NCBI RefSeq assembly: GCF_022513565.1
Contig: NZ_JAKWBE010000002.1
Coordinates: forward strand, 248,001 to 312,000
Direction: 5' to 3'
DNA length: 64,000 nt
Origin: Streptomyces gilvus
GTDB lineage: Bacteria; Actinomycetota; Actinomycetes; Streptomycetales; Streptomycetaceae
Both the position numbers and the translations under genes were made by a program. Below are positions 42,593 through 51,912 of this stretch, in pieces (the first letter of the stretch is position 1; each line of letters begins with the position of its first letter). The notes beneath the pieces were generated by a model. It searched no databases and had not been told where the DNA came from. It saw nothing but the letters and a program-made list of their open reading frames with translations.

Positions 42593-43685
42593 GATCCTGC
42601 CGACACTCAGCGAGTGGTACGCGGCGCGGGTCCCCTTCGGGCTCGCCACGGTCGTCGGCGTCAGCCGCAGCGCGCCCCGCGATCCCGGCGCCGCCATGGC
42701 GGTCGGCCCCCGGGACGAGGTCGTCGGCAGTGTGTCCGGCGGCTGTGTCGAGGGCGCGGTGTTCGAGCTGGCCAAGGAGGTCGTGGAGAGCGGCGAGGCG
42801 CGGCTCGAGACGTTCGGGTACAGCGACGAGGACGCGTTCGCCGTCGGGCTGACCTGCGGCGGCGAGATCACCCTGCTGGTCCGGCCGGTGACGCGGGAGA
42901 GCGACCCGGCCTTCGCGGCGGTCGCCGAGTCCGTCGAGGCGGGCCGTCCGGTGACCCTGGCGACGGTGACGGACGGGCCCGCCGCCGTCGGCGCGACGCT
43001 GGCCGTCTGGCCCGAGGAGGTCTCCGGCACGCTGGGCTCGACCGGTCTCGACGTGGCCGTCACCGCCGACGCGCGCGGCGAACTCGCCATCGGCGCGACG
43101 GGGTTGCGCCACTACGGCCCGCACGGCGAACGCCGCGAGGACACCGTCACGGTGTTCCTGCACTCCTTCGCTCCGCCCCCGCGCATGCTGGTCTTCGGCG
43201 CGATCGACTACGCGGCCGCGGTCGCCCGTATCGGCAGCTTCCTCGGCTACCGGGTCACCGTGTGCGACGCCCGTCCGGTGTTCGCCACGCCCAAGCGCTT
43301 CCCGGACGCCGTGGAGGTGGTCGTCGACTGGCCGCACCGCTATCTGCGCGGCACCGACACCGACGAGCGCACGGTGATCTGCGTGCTCACCCACGACCCC
43401 AAGTTCGACGTGCCGCTGCTGGAGGAGGCGCTGCGCCGGCCGGCCGCGTACATCGGGGCGATGGGCAGCCGCCGTACCCACGACGACCGTATGAAGCGCC
43501 TGGTCGACGCCGGGCTCACCGAGGCCGAGCTGGCCCGGCTGCGCTCACCGGTCGGCCTCGACCTCGGGGCCCGGACGCCCGAGGAGGTCGCCGTGTCCGT
43601 CGCCGCGGAGATCGTCGCCCTGCGCTGGGGCGGCACGGGGGCTCCGCTGGCGGCCACCGGAGGGGCCATCCATCCGTCGACGTAA
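42585..43685 (+). CDS. XdhC/CoxI family maturation protein
   Basis: A 366-aa protein of the XdhC/CoxF/CoxI family. The N-terminal XdhC-CoxI domain has TVVGVSRSAPRDPGAAMAV, VSGGCVEGAV and LTCGGEITLLV. The C-terminal Rossmann domain includes LVFGAIDYAAAVARIG and YIGAMGSRRTHDDR. These proteins bind molybdenum cofactor and assist its sulfuration and insertion into large subunits. The GTG start overlaps coxE by 8 bp. Confidence 0.9.
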   Translation: MREILPTLSEWYAARVPFGLATVVGVSRSAPRDPGAAMAVGPRDEVVGSVSGGCVEGAVFELAKEVVESGEARLETFGYSDEDAFAVGLTCGGEITLLVRPVTRESDPAFAAVAESVEAGRPVTLATVTDGPAAVGATLAVWPEEVSGTLGSTGLDVAVTADARGELAIGATGLRHYGPHGERREDTVTVFLHSFAPPPRMLVFGAIDYAAAVARIGSFLGYRVTVCDARPVFATPKRFPDAVEVVVDWPHRYLRGTDTDERTVICVLTHDPKFDVPLLEEALRRPAAYIGAMGSRRTHDDRMKRLVDAGLTEAELARLRSPVGLDLGARTPEEVAVSVAAEIVALRWGGTGAPLAATGGAIHPST

Positions 43686-43703
43686 CGCCCGTTGGAGGAA
43701 GTC

Positions 43704-44327
43704 ATGGAACTGCACCACGAGTTCAGCGTGCCGGTCCCGGTCGACGACGCCTGGCGGACGCTCCTCGACATCGAGCGGGTCGCGCCCTGTATGCCGGGGG
43801 CGACCGTCGAGGAGTACGACGGCAAGACCGTCACCGGGGCGGTGAAGGTGAAGGTCGGTCCGATCACGGTGACCTACAAGGGCACCGCCGTCTTCGAGGA
43901 ACAGGACGAGGCGGCGCATCGCATGGTGCTGATCGCCAGCGGCCGGGAGACCCGCGGTCAGGGCACCGCCCGCGCGACCGTGACCGGCACGCTGAGCGAG
44001 CGGGACGGCGGCACGGCCGTGTCGGTCCGCACCGACCTGACGGTGACCGGGCGGCCGGCGCAGTTCGGGCGTGGGGTGCTGGCGGAGGTGGGCGACCGGC
44101 TCGTCGGCCAGTTCGCCCAGTGCCTGTCGGAGAAGATCACCGGTCCTCCCGCCCCGGCGGCGGCCGAGGAGCCGGCGGGAGCGGAGGCGGAGCCGGCGGA
44201 GCCGGAACCCCTCGACCTGCTCCGCACGGCCGGGGTGCCGGTGGCCAAGCGGGCGGCGGCCGGTGCCGCGGCGCTCGGACTGGCCGTCCTGGCGTTCCTG
44301 GGTCTGCGGCGACTACGGCGCCGCTGA
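43704..44327 (+). CDS. coxG: SRPBCC protein CoxG with C-terminal membrane anchor
   Basis: A 207-aa protein. Residues 1-145 form the CoxG/SRPBCC (START-like) fold (MELHHEFSVPVPVDDAW, PGATVEEYDGKTVTGAVKVK, GRGVLAEVGDRLVGQFA). An acidic Ala/Glu linker and a C-terminal hydrophobic helix (RAAAGAAALGLAVLAFLGL) with a basic tail follow. CoxG recruits CO dehydrogenase to the membrane and helps deliver electrons to quinone; the terminal anchor fits that role. GGAGGAA precedes ATG 43704. It is the last gene of the operon. Confidence 0.88.
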   Translation: MELHHEFSVPVPVDDAWRTLLDIERVAPCMPGATVEEYDGKTVTGAVKVKVGPITVTYKGTAVFEEQDEAAHRMVLIASGRETRGQGTARATVTGTLSERDGGTAVSVRTDLTVTGRPAQFGRGVLAEVGDRLVGQFAQCLSEKITGPPAPAAAEEPAGAEAEPAEPEPLDLLRTAGVPVAKRAAAGAAALGLAVLAFLGLRRLRRR

Positions 44328-44334
44328 CGCCCGG

Positions 44335-44666
44335 CCGGCCGGCGTCACGCCGGCGGTCGGCGACGATCCGCTCCGGATGGTGGTGGACGGCCGCCGTGAT
44401 CCGTGCCGGTCGGTCCCGGAAGTAGGGGTCGTCGGGGACCGGGAGGGATCCCGCGAGGGCCCGGCCACGGCCGCTTGCCCGGATCGCGTCGTCGGCGCCG
44501 ACCGCCTCGCGAAAGACGTCCCGGGCCCCGGTTTCCGGCGTCGAGGCCGGAAGGTCGCCTTGTCCATGCCGGACTGCCGCACCGGTGCGACGGGAAGGTG
44601 CGCCCATTGCGGGAACCGGGCGGGGAGCAGACGGCGTACCAGTGTCTCGTCGATCAGCACGCTGAC
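44335..44666 (-). pseudogene. Remnant of an aminoglycoside-phosphotransferase-family gene
   Basis: Two out-of-frame pieces of one protein are visible. The N-terminal piece (about 44549-44660) reads IDETLVRRLLPARFPQWA and VRQSGMDKATFR, the usual beginning of APH-fold kinases. The C-terminal piece (about 44340-44520) reads VFREAVGADDAIRASGRGRA and PYFRDRPARI, the usual end. The kinase core between them (about 180 residues, with HGDL and the Mg site) is deleted and the frame is broken. The gene is dead. Confidence 0.72.
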
Positions 44667-44818
44667 CAGTTCACCGGGACGGCGATGGGAATCCACCGAA
44701 ATTTCCGTGTGTGAGCCGCGCCTGAACGGGTAGTCGCCGCACAACGGAGGCTTCGTCGCCTCCCATGGCACAGCACCTCTGCGGGAAGGAGGTCCGTGAC
44801 AGCGCACACTCGCAGCGC

Positions 44819-44851
44819 CCGGGCCGCTTCCCAACGCGTGAAGCGGCCCGG
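44819..44851 (-). terminator. Hairpin terminator of the MFS gene
   Basis: CCGGGCCGCTTC (44819-44830) pairs perfectly with GAAGCGGCCCGG (44840-44851) around a 9-nt loop. It is 27 bp beyond the MFS transporter stop on the minus strand. Confidence 0.82.
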
Positions 44852-44877
44852 ACCCTTGTCGGGACACGCCTCGCGGA

Positions 44878-46305
44878 TCACCGTTCCCGGCCCGGGACCA
44901 GCGCCCCGGGAAGCATGAGCAGCGCCACCAGCGCGGCGGCCGCGTACAGACCGGCGGCTCCCAGCGCGACGGTGTGGAATCCCCGCACGAACCGCTCCCC
45001 GTCGCCGGGCTGCCCGGCGACCGCCCCGGCCACCGCGATGCCGATCGCGCCGCCGGTCTGACGTGCGGTGTTGTTCATCGCGGAGGCCAGCCCGGCCCGT
45101 TCACCTGGCACGGCGGCGATGGCCGCGGCCACGACCGCCGGGGTCAGCAGGCCCATGCCCACGCCCCACAGCAGGAACGCCGGCAGCAGCACCGGGTAGC
45201 CCGAGTGCGCACCGGCGCGGGCCAGCAGCGCCAGACCCGCGGCCGCCACGAGCAGGCCGGCCGTGGCCGGCAGGCGAGCACCGATCCGGCTGGTGACGCG
45301 GCCCCCGAAGGGCGCGATGACCGCGAGCGGGGCGAACAGCGGGATCACCGCCAGACCGGCGAGCAGCGCCGAGCGGTGCTGGACCGACTGGAGGAACAGC
45401 ATCAGCACGAACAGGGTGCCGAGGGTGCCCAGGTTCATGATCCCGGCGGCGATGTTCGCCGCGTCGAAGGCGGGCCTGCGCAGCAGCGGGACGGGCAGCA
45501 TCGCGTCGTCCCCGCGCCGCAGCTCCGCCACGGCCAGCGCGGGCACCGCGAGGACGGCCACGGCCGCGGCCGCGAGGACCTGCGGAGCGCCGGCGCCCGC
45601 GCGGCCGCCCTGGATGAAGGCGTACGTCGCGGCCAGCAGCAGCACGCTGCCCAGCAGTACGCCGGGCACATCGAGGCGGCGGGCCCGCTCCTCCCGGCTC
45701 TCCCGGACGATCGCCGCCGCCCACACCAGGGCCACCAGCACGATCGGCACGTTCAGCAGGAAGATCGCCCGCCAGCCGAAGGCGTCGGTGAGCGCGCCGC
45801 CGAGCAGCGGGCCGGCCGGGAGGGCCAGGCTGCCGATGCCCGCCCAGACGCCGATCGCCCGCGCGCGGGCCGCGTCGTCGGGGAAGGCGCGGCTGATGAT
45901 GGCCAGCGTGCCCGGCAGCAGAAGGGCAGCCCCCACGCCCTGCACCACCCGGGCCGCGACCAACACGGGCACACCGGGGGCGAGTCCGCAGGCGAGCGAG
46001 CCCGCGCCGAAGACGACCAGGCCGCCCAGCACCACCCGCCGGTGCCCATGGAGGTCTCCGGCCGTCCCGCTGGTCAGCATGAGGGAGGCGAGGGCCAGGG
46101 CGTAGCCGTCGACCACCCACTGCAGGCCGCCGACGTCCGTGCCCAGGGCCGCGCCGATGCCGGGCAGGGCGACGTTGACGATGGTGACGTCGAGCAGCAC
46201 CAGGAAGTAGCCGGCGCACATCACGACGAGGACGGTGCGCGGCGAACCGGCCTGCCGGGCCGTCCCGACCGCGCGCCGGAGGAGCGTTACCGGTGTATCA
46301 GCCAT
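44878..46305 (-). CDS. MFS transporter, DHA2 (14-TMS drug/H+ antiporter) type
   Basis: A 475-aa inner-membrane protein with about 14 hydrophobic helices. FLVLLDVTIVNVALPGIGAA is the motif D1/C-type helix 1 signature of QacA/EmrB pumps, TAGDLHGHRR the loop 2-3 motif A variant, and GPLLGGALTDAFGWRAIF motif C in helix 5. It should export drugs or cationic compounds with proton exchange. It stands alone, with no linked regulator; the tetR gene of this window is far away. A terminator follows. Confidence 0.9.
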   Translation of the reverse strand: MADTPVTLLRRAVGTARQAGSPRTVLVVMCAGYFLVLLDVTIVNVALPGIGAALGTDVGGLQWVVDGYALALASLMLTSGTAGDLHGHRRVVLGGLVVFGAGSLACGLAPGVPVLVAARVVQGVGAALLLPGTLAIISRAFPDDAARARAIGVWAGIGSLALPAGPLLGGALTDAFGWRAIFLLNVPIVLVALVWAAAIVRESREERARRLDVPGVLLGSVLLLAATYAFIQGGRAGAGAPQVLAAAAVAVLAVPALAVAELRRGDDAMLPVPLLRRPAFDAANIAAGIMNLGTLGTLFVLMLFLQSVQHRSALLAGLAVIPLFAPLAVIAPFGGRVTSRIGARLPATAGLLVAAAGLALLARAGAHSGYPVLLPAFLLWGVGMGLLTPAVVAAAIAAVPGERAGLASAMNNTARQTGGAIGIAVAGAVAGQPGDGERFVRGFHTVALGAAGLYAAAALVALLMLPGALVPGRER

Positions 46306-46399
46306 GCTTCTGTCGTAACAGGGAGGTCTGACAGTGGCCCGTACGCCGTTGCCGGGCAGGGGTGCCGGGTGCCCCTCGCCCTCGCGGTGAAACCGTCCG

Positions 46400-46900
46400 T
46401 CACCTCGGTGGCAGCCGGTGCAGTTCCACGTCCGTGAGCTTCCCGTCGGCGGCCTGAGCGGTCAGGTACGTGCAGTGGGGCCGGCGGCGGCGGTCGGTCG
46501 GTGAACCCGGGTTGAGCAGACGCAGGCCGCCGGGGGCGGTGGTGTCCCACGGGATGTGACTGTGCCCGAAGACCAGCACGTCCAGATCCGGGAAGCGGGC
46601 GGCGCAGCGCGTCTCGCGGCCCTGGGCGGCTCCCGTCTCGTGCACGACGCCGAAACGCAGGCCGCCGATCTCGGCGTACGCCACCTCGGGCAGCCGGGCG
46701 CGCAGTTCGGGTCCGTCGTTGTTGCCGTACACGGCCACGAGCCGTCGGCTGCGGCTCTCCAGCAGGTCGAGGGTGGCGGTGTCGACCCAGTCCCCGGCGT
46801 GGAGGACGACGTCCGCGCGCGGGAGTTCCGCGAGGAGCGGGGCGGGGAGCTCCTTGGCGCGCTTCGGGAGGTGGGTGTCGGACATCAGCAGAAGACGCAC
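46400..46900 (-). CDS. Metallophosphoesterase, YfcE/MJ0936 type
   Basis: A 166-aa calcineurin-like phosphodiesterase. LLLMSDTHLPKRAK (DxH), VVLHAGDW (GD), VYGNNDGPE (GNxD), VVHETG and FGHSHIPW (GHxH) provide all dinuclear-metal ligands. Relatives cleave phosphodiesters or phosphomonoesters, with cyclic nucleotide or housekeeping roles uncertain. It is divergent from a marR gene over a 96-bp gap that holds a palindrome, so the regulator may control it. Confidence 0.88.
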   Translation of the reverse strand: MRLLLMSDTHLPKRAKELPAPLLAELPRADVVLHAGDWVDTATLDLLESRSRRLVAVYGNNDGPELRARLPEVAYAEIGGLRFGVVHETGAAQGRETRCAARFPDLDVLVFGHSHIPWDTTAPGGLRLLNPGSPTDRRRRPHCTYLTAQAADGKLTDVELHRLPPR

Positions 46901-46944
46901 GCGACCAGCCTAGACGGCTGCCGGCCCGAGATATCGGCAGTCGA

Positions 46945-46970
46945 AACTGTTCAGCCTCAACTGGACAGTT
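46945..46970. promoter_or_regulatory. Inverted repeat, candidate MarR operator
   Basis: AACTGTTCAG (46945-46954) and CTGGACAGTT (46961-46970) form a 10-bp inverted repeat with one mismatch and a 6-bp centre, 27 bp before the marR ATG. Size and position suit autoregulation and control of the divergent phosphoesterase gene. Confidence 0.7.
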
Positions 46971-46996
46971 CCAGCTGACGGTTCTACGGTGAGGGC

Positions 46997-47458
46997 ATGG
47001 ATGCACAGCCCAGCGGCGCTCCCGAGGGCATCTCCGAGTCCGCCGCGCGTGCAGCGCGGGATCTGCGGGTCGTCTTCAGCCGCCTGCGCCGCCGTCTGAG
47101 GGAGATCGCGGAGGACGACCAGCTGACTCCCCCGCAGGTCTCCGCGCTCACCCTGGTCGCCAAGCACGGCGCGGCCACGGCCAGCGCCCTCGCCGCCGCC
47201 GAGGGGGTACGGCCGCAGTCGATGGCGACCACGCTCTCAGCGCTCGACCGGCAGGACCTGATTCGCCGCAGTCCCGACCCGGACGACGGCCGCCGCCAGC
47301 TCGTCACCCTGACCGAGGCCGGGCGCCTCCGCGTCGAGGGCGACCGCCAGGCGCGCGAGGAGTGGCTCAGCCGGGCTCTGCAGGACCGGTACACCGAGGA
47401 CGAGCGGCGCACGGTTCTCGAAGGGCTGACGCTGCTGGAGCGGCTGACCAAGCCGTGA
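46997..47458 (+). CDS. MarR family transcriptional regulator
   Basis: A 153-aa winged-helix repressor. AASALAAAEGVRPQSMATTLSALD is the recognition region and RSPDPDDGRRQLVTLT the wing with the DxRR signature. GAGGG lies just before ATG 46997. It is followed after 68 bp by a cysteine-hydrolase-like gene that may share the transcript. A palindrome upstream suggests autoregulation. Confidence 0.9.
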   Translation: MDAQPSGAPEGISESAARAARDLRVVFSRLRRRLREIAEDDQLTPPQVSALTLVAKHGAATASALAAAEGVRPQSMATTLSALDRQDLIRRSPDPDDGRRQLVTLTEAGRLRVEGDRQAREEWLSRALQDRYTEDERRTVLEGLTLLERLTKP

Positions 47459-47526
47459 AACCAACGTGGCTGTCGCCTACCGGCCGCCTCTGAAGCACAC
47501 CCGAACCTCCCCGAAAGGCCTGACCC

Positions 47527-48111
47527 ATGACCGTCACCGCCCTCGACCCCCGCACCGCCCTCGTCGTGATCGACCTCCAGGCCGGGGTCGTCGGCGCCAC
47601 CACGCAGCCGTACACCACCGCCGAGGTCGTCGACCGCACGGTCCGGCTCGCCGACGCCTTCCGCGCCCGCGACCTGCCGGTGGTCCTGGTGCGGGTCTCC
47701 TTCGCCGCCGACGGCGCGGACGCGGTCCCCGGCCGCACCGAGACCTCCCGTCCGGGCGGCCCACGCCCGGCGGGCTGGGACGAGATCGTCGGTGAACTCG
47801 CCGGTCACCCCGGCGACATCCTCGTCACCAAGCGCAACTGGGGCGCCTTCCACGGCACCGACCTCGACGTCCAGCTGCGCCGGCGCGGCGTCACGCAGAT
47901 CGTGCTGACGGGGGTGGCCACCAGCATCGGCGTGGAGTCCACCGCGCGCGCCGCACACGAGCACGGCTACCACGTCACCCTCGCCACCGACGCGATGAGC
48001 GACCTCGACCCGGAGGCCCACCGGTCGAGCGTCGAGCGGATCTTCCCCCGCCTGGGCGAGACCGGCACCACGGACGAGATCCTGGAACTCCTTACCAAGA
48101 CGCACAGGTGA
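47527..48111 (+). CDS. Isochorismatase-like hydrolase
   Basis: A 194-aa alpha/beta protein of the isochorismatase/nicotinamidase superfamily. VVIDLQAGVV carries the catalytic Asp and TKRNWGAFHGTDLD the Lys. The position of the nucleophilic Cys of amidases is Gly/Val (GVATSIGVESTAR), as in isochorismatase-type members that use no Cys. An ether- or vinyl-ether-cleaving or unknown hydrolase is therefore more likely than an amidase. GAAAGG precedes ATG 47527. It is 68 bp after marR. Confidence 0.85.
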   Translation: MTVTALDPRTALVVIDLQAGVVGATTQPYTTAEVVDRTVRLADAFRARDLPVVLVRVSFAADGADAVPGRTETSRPGGPRPAGWDEIVGELAGHPGDILVTKRNWGAFHGTDLDVQLRRRGVTQIVLTGVATSIGVESTARAAHEHGYHVTLATDAMSDLDPEAHRSSVERIFPRLGETGTTDEILELLTKTHR

Positions 48112-48225
48112 GCCGATCCGGCGAAACGATCAGCGCGGGGCGCGGTGGGACGGGCCCCTGGATCGGGTTGCCATCCGGCCACCGCACCACACACGGCGAA
48201 CGACCCGAGGGGGCTCGGAAGCCCG

Positions 48226-48768
48226 ATGCCGGTCAAGGCCAGTGTCATCGTCCCGGTGCACGATCCCGAGGGTGGGTGCCGCCGTCGGACGGTTCGGCAA
48301 GGCCTCCTTCGACCTGCTGGTGCGCGAGCGCTCCAGCGGTGCCCGGCACTTCCAGCCGGTCGAGGTCATCCGGGAGATCGTGCCGGTCGAGGACAGCCGG
48401 AACGTCCGGCTGGTGCTGCGGGCCACGGCCGCCGTCGACCCGGCCCGCGCGGCGGCCGACCGCCCGCTGCACGCCGGGCCGTGGGACACCTACGCCCGGG
48501 TCGGGCTGGGCGGGTGGACCATGGGCCGACCTGCCGGCCGACGAGCTGAGCGGCGCGCTGTAGCGCGCCGCCCTGTGCGCGGCTCCCGGGGCCGTCGACC
48601 GGCGCTTCCTGCCGCTGCCGCTCGCGCCGCACGCGGACGCGCTCACGGTCAGGACCGTCCGCACCCGCGCGCCTCGCCCCTGCGCCGGCCGGTCCGCGGG
48701 GCGAGGCGCGCACTCGCCGCGATCCTGGGGCGCGGCGCGCAGCGGACACCCGAGCGGGTCAGCGGCTG
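48226..48768 (+). pseudogene. Decayed family 2 glycosyltransferase
   Basis: ATG 48226 opens MPVKASVIVPVHDP, the exact beginning of GT2 enzymes, but the frame shifts after about 15 codons. The catalytic GT-A domain is absent. The plus frame at 48270-48525 (FGKASFDLLVRERSSGARHF, EDSRNVRLVLRATAAVDPA) matches the beta-rich C-terminal part of large Streptomyces GT2 proteins. Further shifts and a stop at about 48560 follow. A major internal deletion plus frameshifts have inactivated it. It sits beside a methyltransferase gene, with which it may have formed a cell-surface glycan locus. Confidence 0.65.
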
Positions 48769-49562
48769 ACGGCGAACGGCTCCAGGGCCTTGCGCAGTGC
48801 GTCCAGGCCGCGCTTGCGGCTCAGGCCCAGGTTGCGGGCCCGCACCAGCGGGGCCCAGAAGTCCGCCTCCAGCAGCGTCTCCGGCTTGACCGCCTTCACC
48901 CGCTCCAGGATCGCCTCGGGCACCTTCTGCGGGTCCGGGACGTTGAACTCGGCCATGATCTCGTCGTACTTGTCCTTCAGCACCGTGTTCTCGTGGTCCG
49001 CGCCGAAGACGACCAGCTGACCGGTGGGCTGGGTGTCGACCAGCACCATCGTGAGGTCGGGGCGGTAGCGCGCCAGGATCTCGATGACCTTGTAGACGTC
49101 CCCGGTCCAGTACTGGGTGTGCCGGTCGCGGGCCGCCTCGTCGACGCTGCGCGGCAGCATGTCGTCGAAGGCGATCACGCTGGCCCAGTCGGAGTGCTTC
49201 TCGACGTTCATGAAGTCGCGCAGCGCGTACTCGAACAGGTGCATGCCGTCGATGAACGACAGGTCGAGGGTGGTGCGCCGCCAGTAGCCGAGCGGGCTGC
49301 GGCCACGGCGCAGGTTGCGCACGGGGTGGCGGCCGCTGCGGAGGTGAGCGAGGGGGTTCTCGCGGGCGAAGAAGTCGTCGCTGGTCGCCCGCACCAGGTG
49401 GACGTCGACCTTGAGCTCGGTGACCACCTTGAAGGCGGGGTCGATCGCGATGCTGGGGACGCGCGACAGCTTCAGGCTGCGGCCGTCGTTGACTCCGATC
49501 TCCAGGTAGTTGCGGTTGGCTGTGGCCTTGTGCAGCTCCCGCAGGAACTCATGGCGATTCAC
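48759..49562 (-). CDS. Class I SAM-dependent methyltransferase
   Basis: A 267-aa methyltransferase. NYLEIGVNDGRSLKLSRVPS is motif I (ExG) and LSFIDGMHLFEYALRDF matches the methyltransf_24 type often linked to glycan or exopolysaccharide genes. The C-terminal 80 residues are helical. AAGGAG precedes GTG 49562. The substrate is unknown. The neighbouring dead glycosyltransferase hints at a former surface-polysaccharide locus. Confidence 0.85.
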   Translation of the reverse strand: MNRHEFLRELHKATANRNYLEIGVNDGRSLKLSRVPSIAIDPAFKVVTELKVDVHLVRATSDDFFARENPLAHLRSGRHPVRNLRRGRSPLGYWRRTTLDLSFIDGMHLFEYALRDFMNVEKHSDWASVIAFDDMLPRSVDEAARDRHTQYWTGDVYKVIEILARYRPDLTMVLVDTQPTGQLVVFGADHENTVLKDKYDEIMAEFNVPDPQKVPEAILERVKAVKPETLLEADFWAPLVRARNLGLSRKRGLDALRKALEPFAVSR

Positions 49563-50244
49563 GAAGGGACTCCTTGCGGATCCGGGAAAGTGCTTGGTGC
49601 AACAGGGGCACCGGCGCCGCTCCAGGCCGGCTGCCCGCGCAGGTCGCCGACGACACCCCGGGGCTCGCGGCGCGGCTCCGGGGCGATCATCGTGCCGACG
49701 AACCTACCTCTGTACGCGCTGTGAGCCAAGCCGTTCCGCCCAATCATGACTTCTTCGGGAAACTCGTCGGCCACCTCGTGTCGAACCCGCTGTCACCGAC
49801 GGATCCGCACATGCCACCGAGCACGAAGTCGTCGCCCAGGCCCATCACGAAGTCGTCGTCCCCGCGCCGGATCCCATGTCGTGACGCTCGCCGGCGCTGT
49901 TCGACGGGCCGCTCAGTCCTCGCCCCGCACGATGTTTCCCTCCGGACCGCACTGGTCCGTTCGGGTGGTCCCGGCGTCGAGGACGGCCGGGACGCAGGTG
50001 CGCAGGGCTGCCTTGCCCCGCAGTCGCCTGGCCTTCGACCAGCCGGTCTCGGGGCGGCGGAGTACGGCCTTCTCACTCGTCTGCGTCGTCACGGGGGTTC
50101 ATCTTCCTTCTGCCTCGTTCCTCCCCGACCGGGTCCCCGGCGGCGCGGGCGCCAAACGCCACGCTGACGGCCCACAGCAAGGCGTGGCGCGAAGGTGCCG
50201 CCGTGCCACGGCGGTAGCGTCGCGGCGGCCGCTGGAGGAGGACA
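49563..50244. other. 682-bp intergenic region without supported gene
   Basis: The left end holds the SD and promoter of the methyltransferase, and the right end the SD (GGAGGA) of ctaD. In between, open frames are short and lack coding bias. A minus-strand piece at about 49790-49860 reads GDDDFVMGLGDDFVLGG, which faintly resembles a calcium-binding nonapeptide repeat and may be a relic. No RNA gene was recognised. Confidence 0.5.
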
Positions 50245-51912
50245 ATGACGCATCTGTCGGAACATTCCGCCCAGGAGGCCGGCGCCTCCCACAACGCGCT
50301 CGGCGCCTCGCTGCTGCGCTGGACCTCGACGACCGACCACAAGGTGATCGGACGCCTGTACATGGTCACGGGCTTCTGCTTCTTCCTGTTCGCCGGGCTG
50401 CTGGCGCTCGCCATGCGGGCCGAACTGGCCCGTCCGGGGATGCAGTTCATGAACGAGCAGACCTACAACCAGCTCTTCACGATCCACGGCACCGTCATGA
50501 TGCTGCTGTTCGCGACACCGATGTTCGCCGGCTTCGCGAACGCGGTGATGCCGTTGCAGATCGGCGCCCCGGACGTCGCGTTCCCGCGGCTGAACGCGCT
50601 GTCGTACTGGATGTACCTCTTCGGCGGGGTGATGGTCGTCTCGGGCTTCGTGGTGCCGGGGGGCGCGGCGGCCTTCGGCTGGTTCGCGTACGCCCCGCTC
50701 AACAGCGCCTACCACTCCCCCGGCGCGGGCGGTGACCTGTGGGTGATGGGCCTGGTGGTGACCGGTGTGTCGACAACGCTGGGCGCGGTGAACTTCATCG
50801 CGACCATCCTGTGTCTGCGGGCTCCGGGCATGACGATGTTCCGGATGCCGATCTTCACCTGGAACGTGCTGTTCACGTCGATCCTGGTGCTGCCCGCCTT
50901 CCCGGTCCTGACGGCGGCCCTGCTGGGCCTGGAGGCGGACCGGAAGTTCGGGGCGCACGTCTTCGACGCGGCGAACGGCGGGGCGTTGCTGTGGCAGCAC
51001 CTGTTCTGGTTCTTCGGGCATCCCGAGGTGTACATCGTGGCGCTGCCGTTCTTCGGGATCATCTCGGAGATCATCCCGGTGTTCTCCCGCAAGCCGTTGT
51101 TCGGGTATCTGCCGATGATCGGCGCGACCATCGCGATCACCATGCTGTCCGCGGTGGTGTGGGCGCACCACATGTTCGCCACGGGGGCGGTGCTGCTGCC
51201 GTTCTTCTCGGTGATGTCGTTCCTGATCGCGGTGCCCACCGGCATCAAGTTCTTCGCGTGGATCGGCACCATGCGCGGTGGTTCGCTGTCGTTCGAGACG
51301 CCGATGCTGTGGGCGTCCGGCTTTCTGGTGTCGTTCCTGCTGGGCGGGTTGAGCGGGGTGCTCATCGCGTCCCCGCCGCTCGACTTCCACCTGACCGACA
51401 GCTACTTCATCGTGGCGCACCTGCACTACGTGCTGTTCGGCACCGTGGTCTTCGCGATGTTCGCCGGGTTCTACTTCTGGTGGCCCAAGTTCACCGGGAG
51501 GATGCTCGACGAGCGGCTGGGCAAGGTGCACTTCTGGCTGCTGTTCCCGGCCTTCCAGCTCACGTTCCTGGTGCAGCACTGGCTGGGCGAGGCGGGCATG
51601 CCCCGCCGGTACGCCGACTATCTCCCCAGCGACGGCTTCACGCTCCTCAACACCCTGTCGTCCGTGGGAGCGTTCCTGCTGGGCGTCTCCACCCTGCCGT
51701 TCCTCTACAACGTCTGGCGCACCGCCCGGCACGGACAGCGGGTCGCCGTGGACGACCCCTGGGGCTACGGGCGCGGGCTGGAGTGGGCGACGGCCTGCCC
51801 GCCGCCACGGCACAACTTCGTGGCGCTGCCGCGGGTGCGCTCGGAGTCTCCGGCGTTCGACGCGCACCATCCCGCGGTCGTGCGGTGGGCGAGCGAGGAG
51901 GGTCTGCGGTGA
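50245..51912 (+). CDS. ctaD: Cytochrome c oxidase subunit I
   Basis: A 555-aa membrane protein with 12 helices carrying the low-spin heme and the heme a3-CuB centre. [19 protein letters not shown] includes the heme a His, [13 protein letters not shown] the CuB His and cross-linked Tyr, WAHHMFATG the other CuB ligands, and HLHYVLFG the heme His pair. The N-terminus [16 protein letters not shown] is typical. GGAGGA precedes ATG 50245. Streptomyces usually have a main ctaCDFE-qcrCAB cluster; this copy has no ctaC or ctaE, so it is probably a paralogue for a special condition. Confidence 0.95.
   Translation: MTHLSEHSAQEAGASHNALGASLLRWTSTTDHKVIGRLYMVTGFCFFLFAGLLALAMRAELARPGMQFMNEQTYNQLFTIHGTVMMLLFATPMFAGFANAVMPLQIGAPDVAFPRLNALSYWMYLFGGVMVVSGFVVPGGAAAFGWFAYAPLNSAYHSPGAGGDLWVMGLVVTGVSTTLGAVNFIATILCLRAPGMTMFRMPIFTWNVLFTSILVLPAFPVLTAALLGLEADRKFGAHVFDAANGGALLWQHLFWFFGHPEVYIVALPFFGIISEIIPVFSRKPLFGYLPMIGATIAITMLSAVVWAHHMFATGAVLLPFFSVMSFLIAVPTGIKFFAWIGTMRGGSLSFETPMLWASGFLVSFLLGGLSGVLIASPPLDFHLTDSYFIVAHLHYVLFGTVVFAMFAGFYFWWPKFTGRMLDERLGKVHFWLLFPAFQLTFLVQHWLGEAGMPRRYADYLPSDGFTLLNTLSSVGAFLLGVSTLPFLYNVWRTARHGQRVAVDDPWGYGRGLEWATACPPPRHNFVALPRVRSESPAFDAHHPAVVRWASEEGLR

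Noticed and set aside
49790..49860. Minus-strand GDDDFVMGLGDDFVLGG segment as a calcium-binding repeat protein
   Set aside because: Only one weak repeat pair is present, without a start, ribosome site or coding bias around it; at most a relic.
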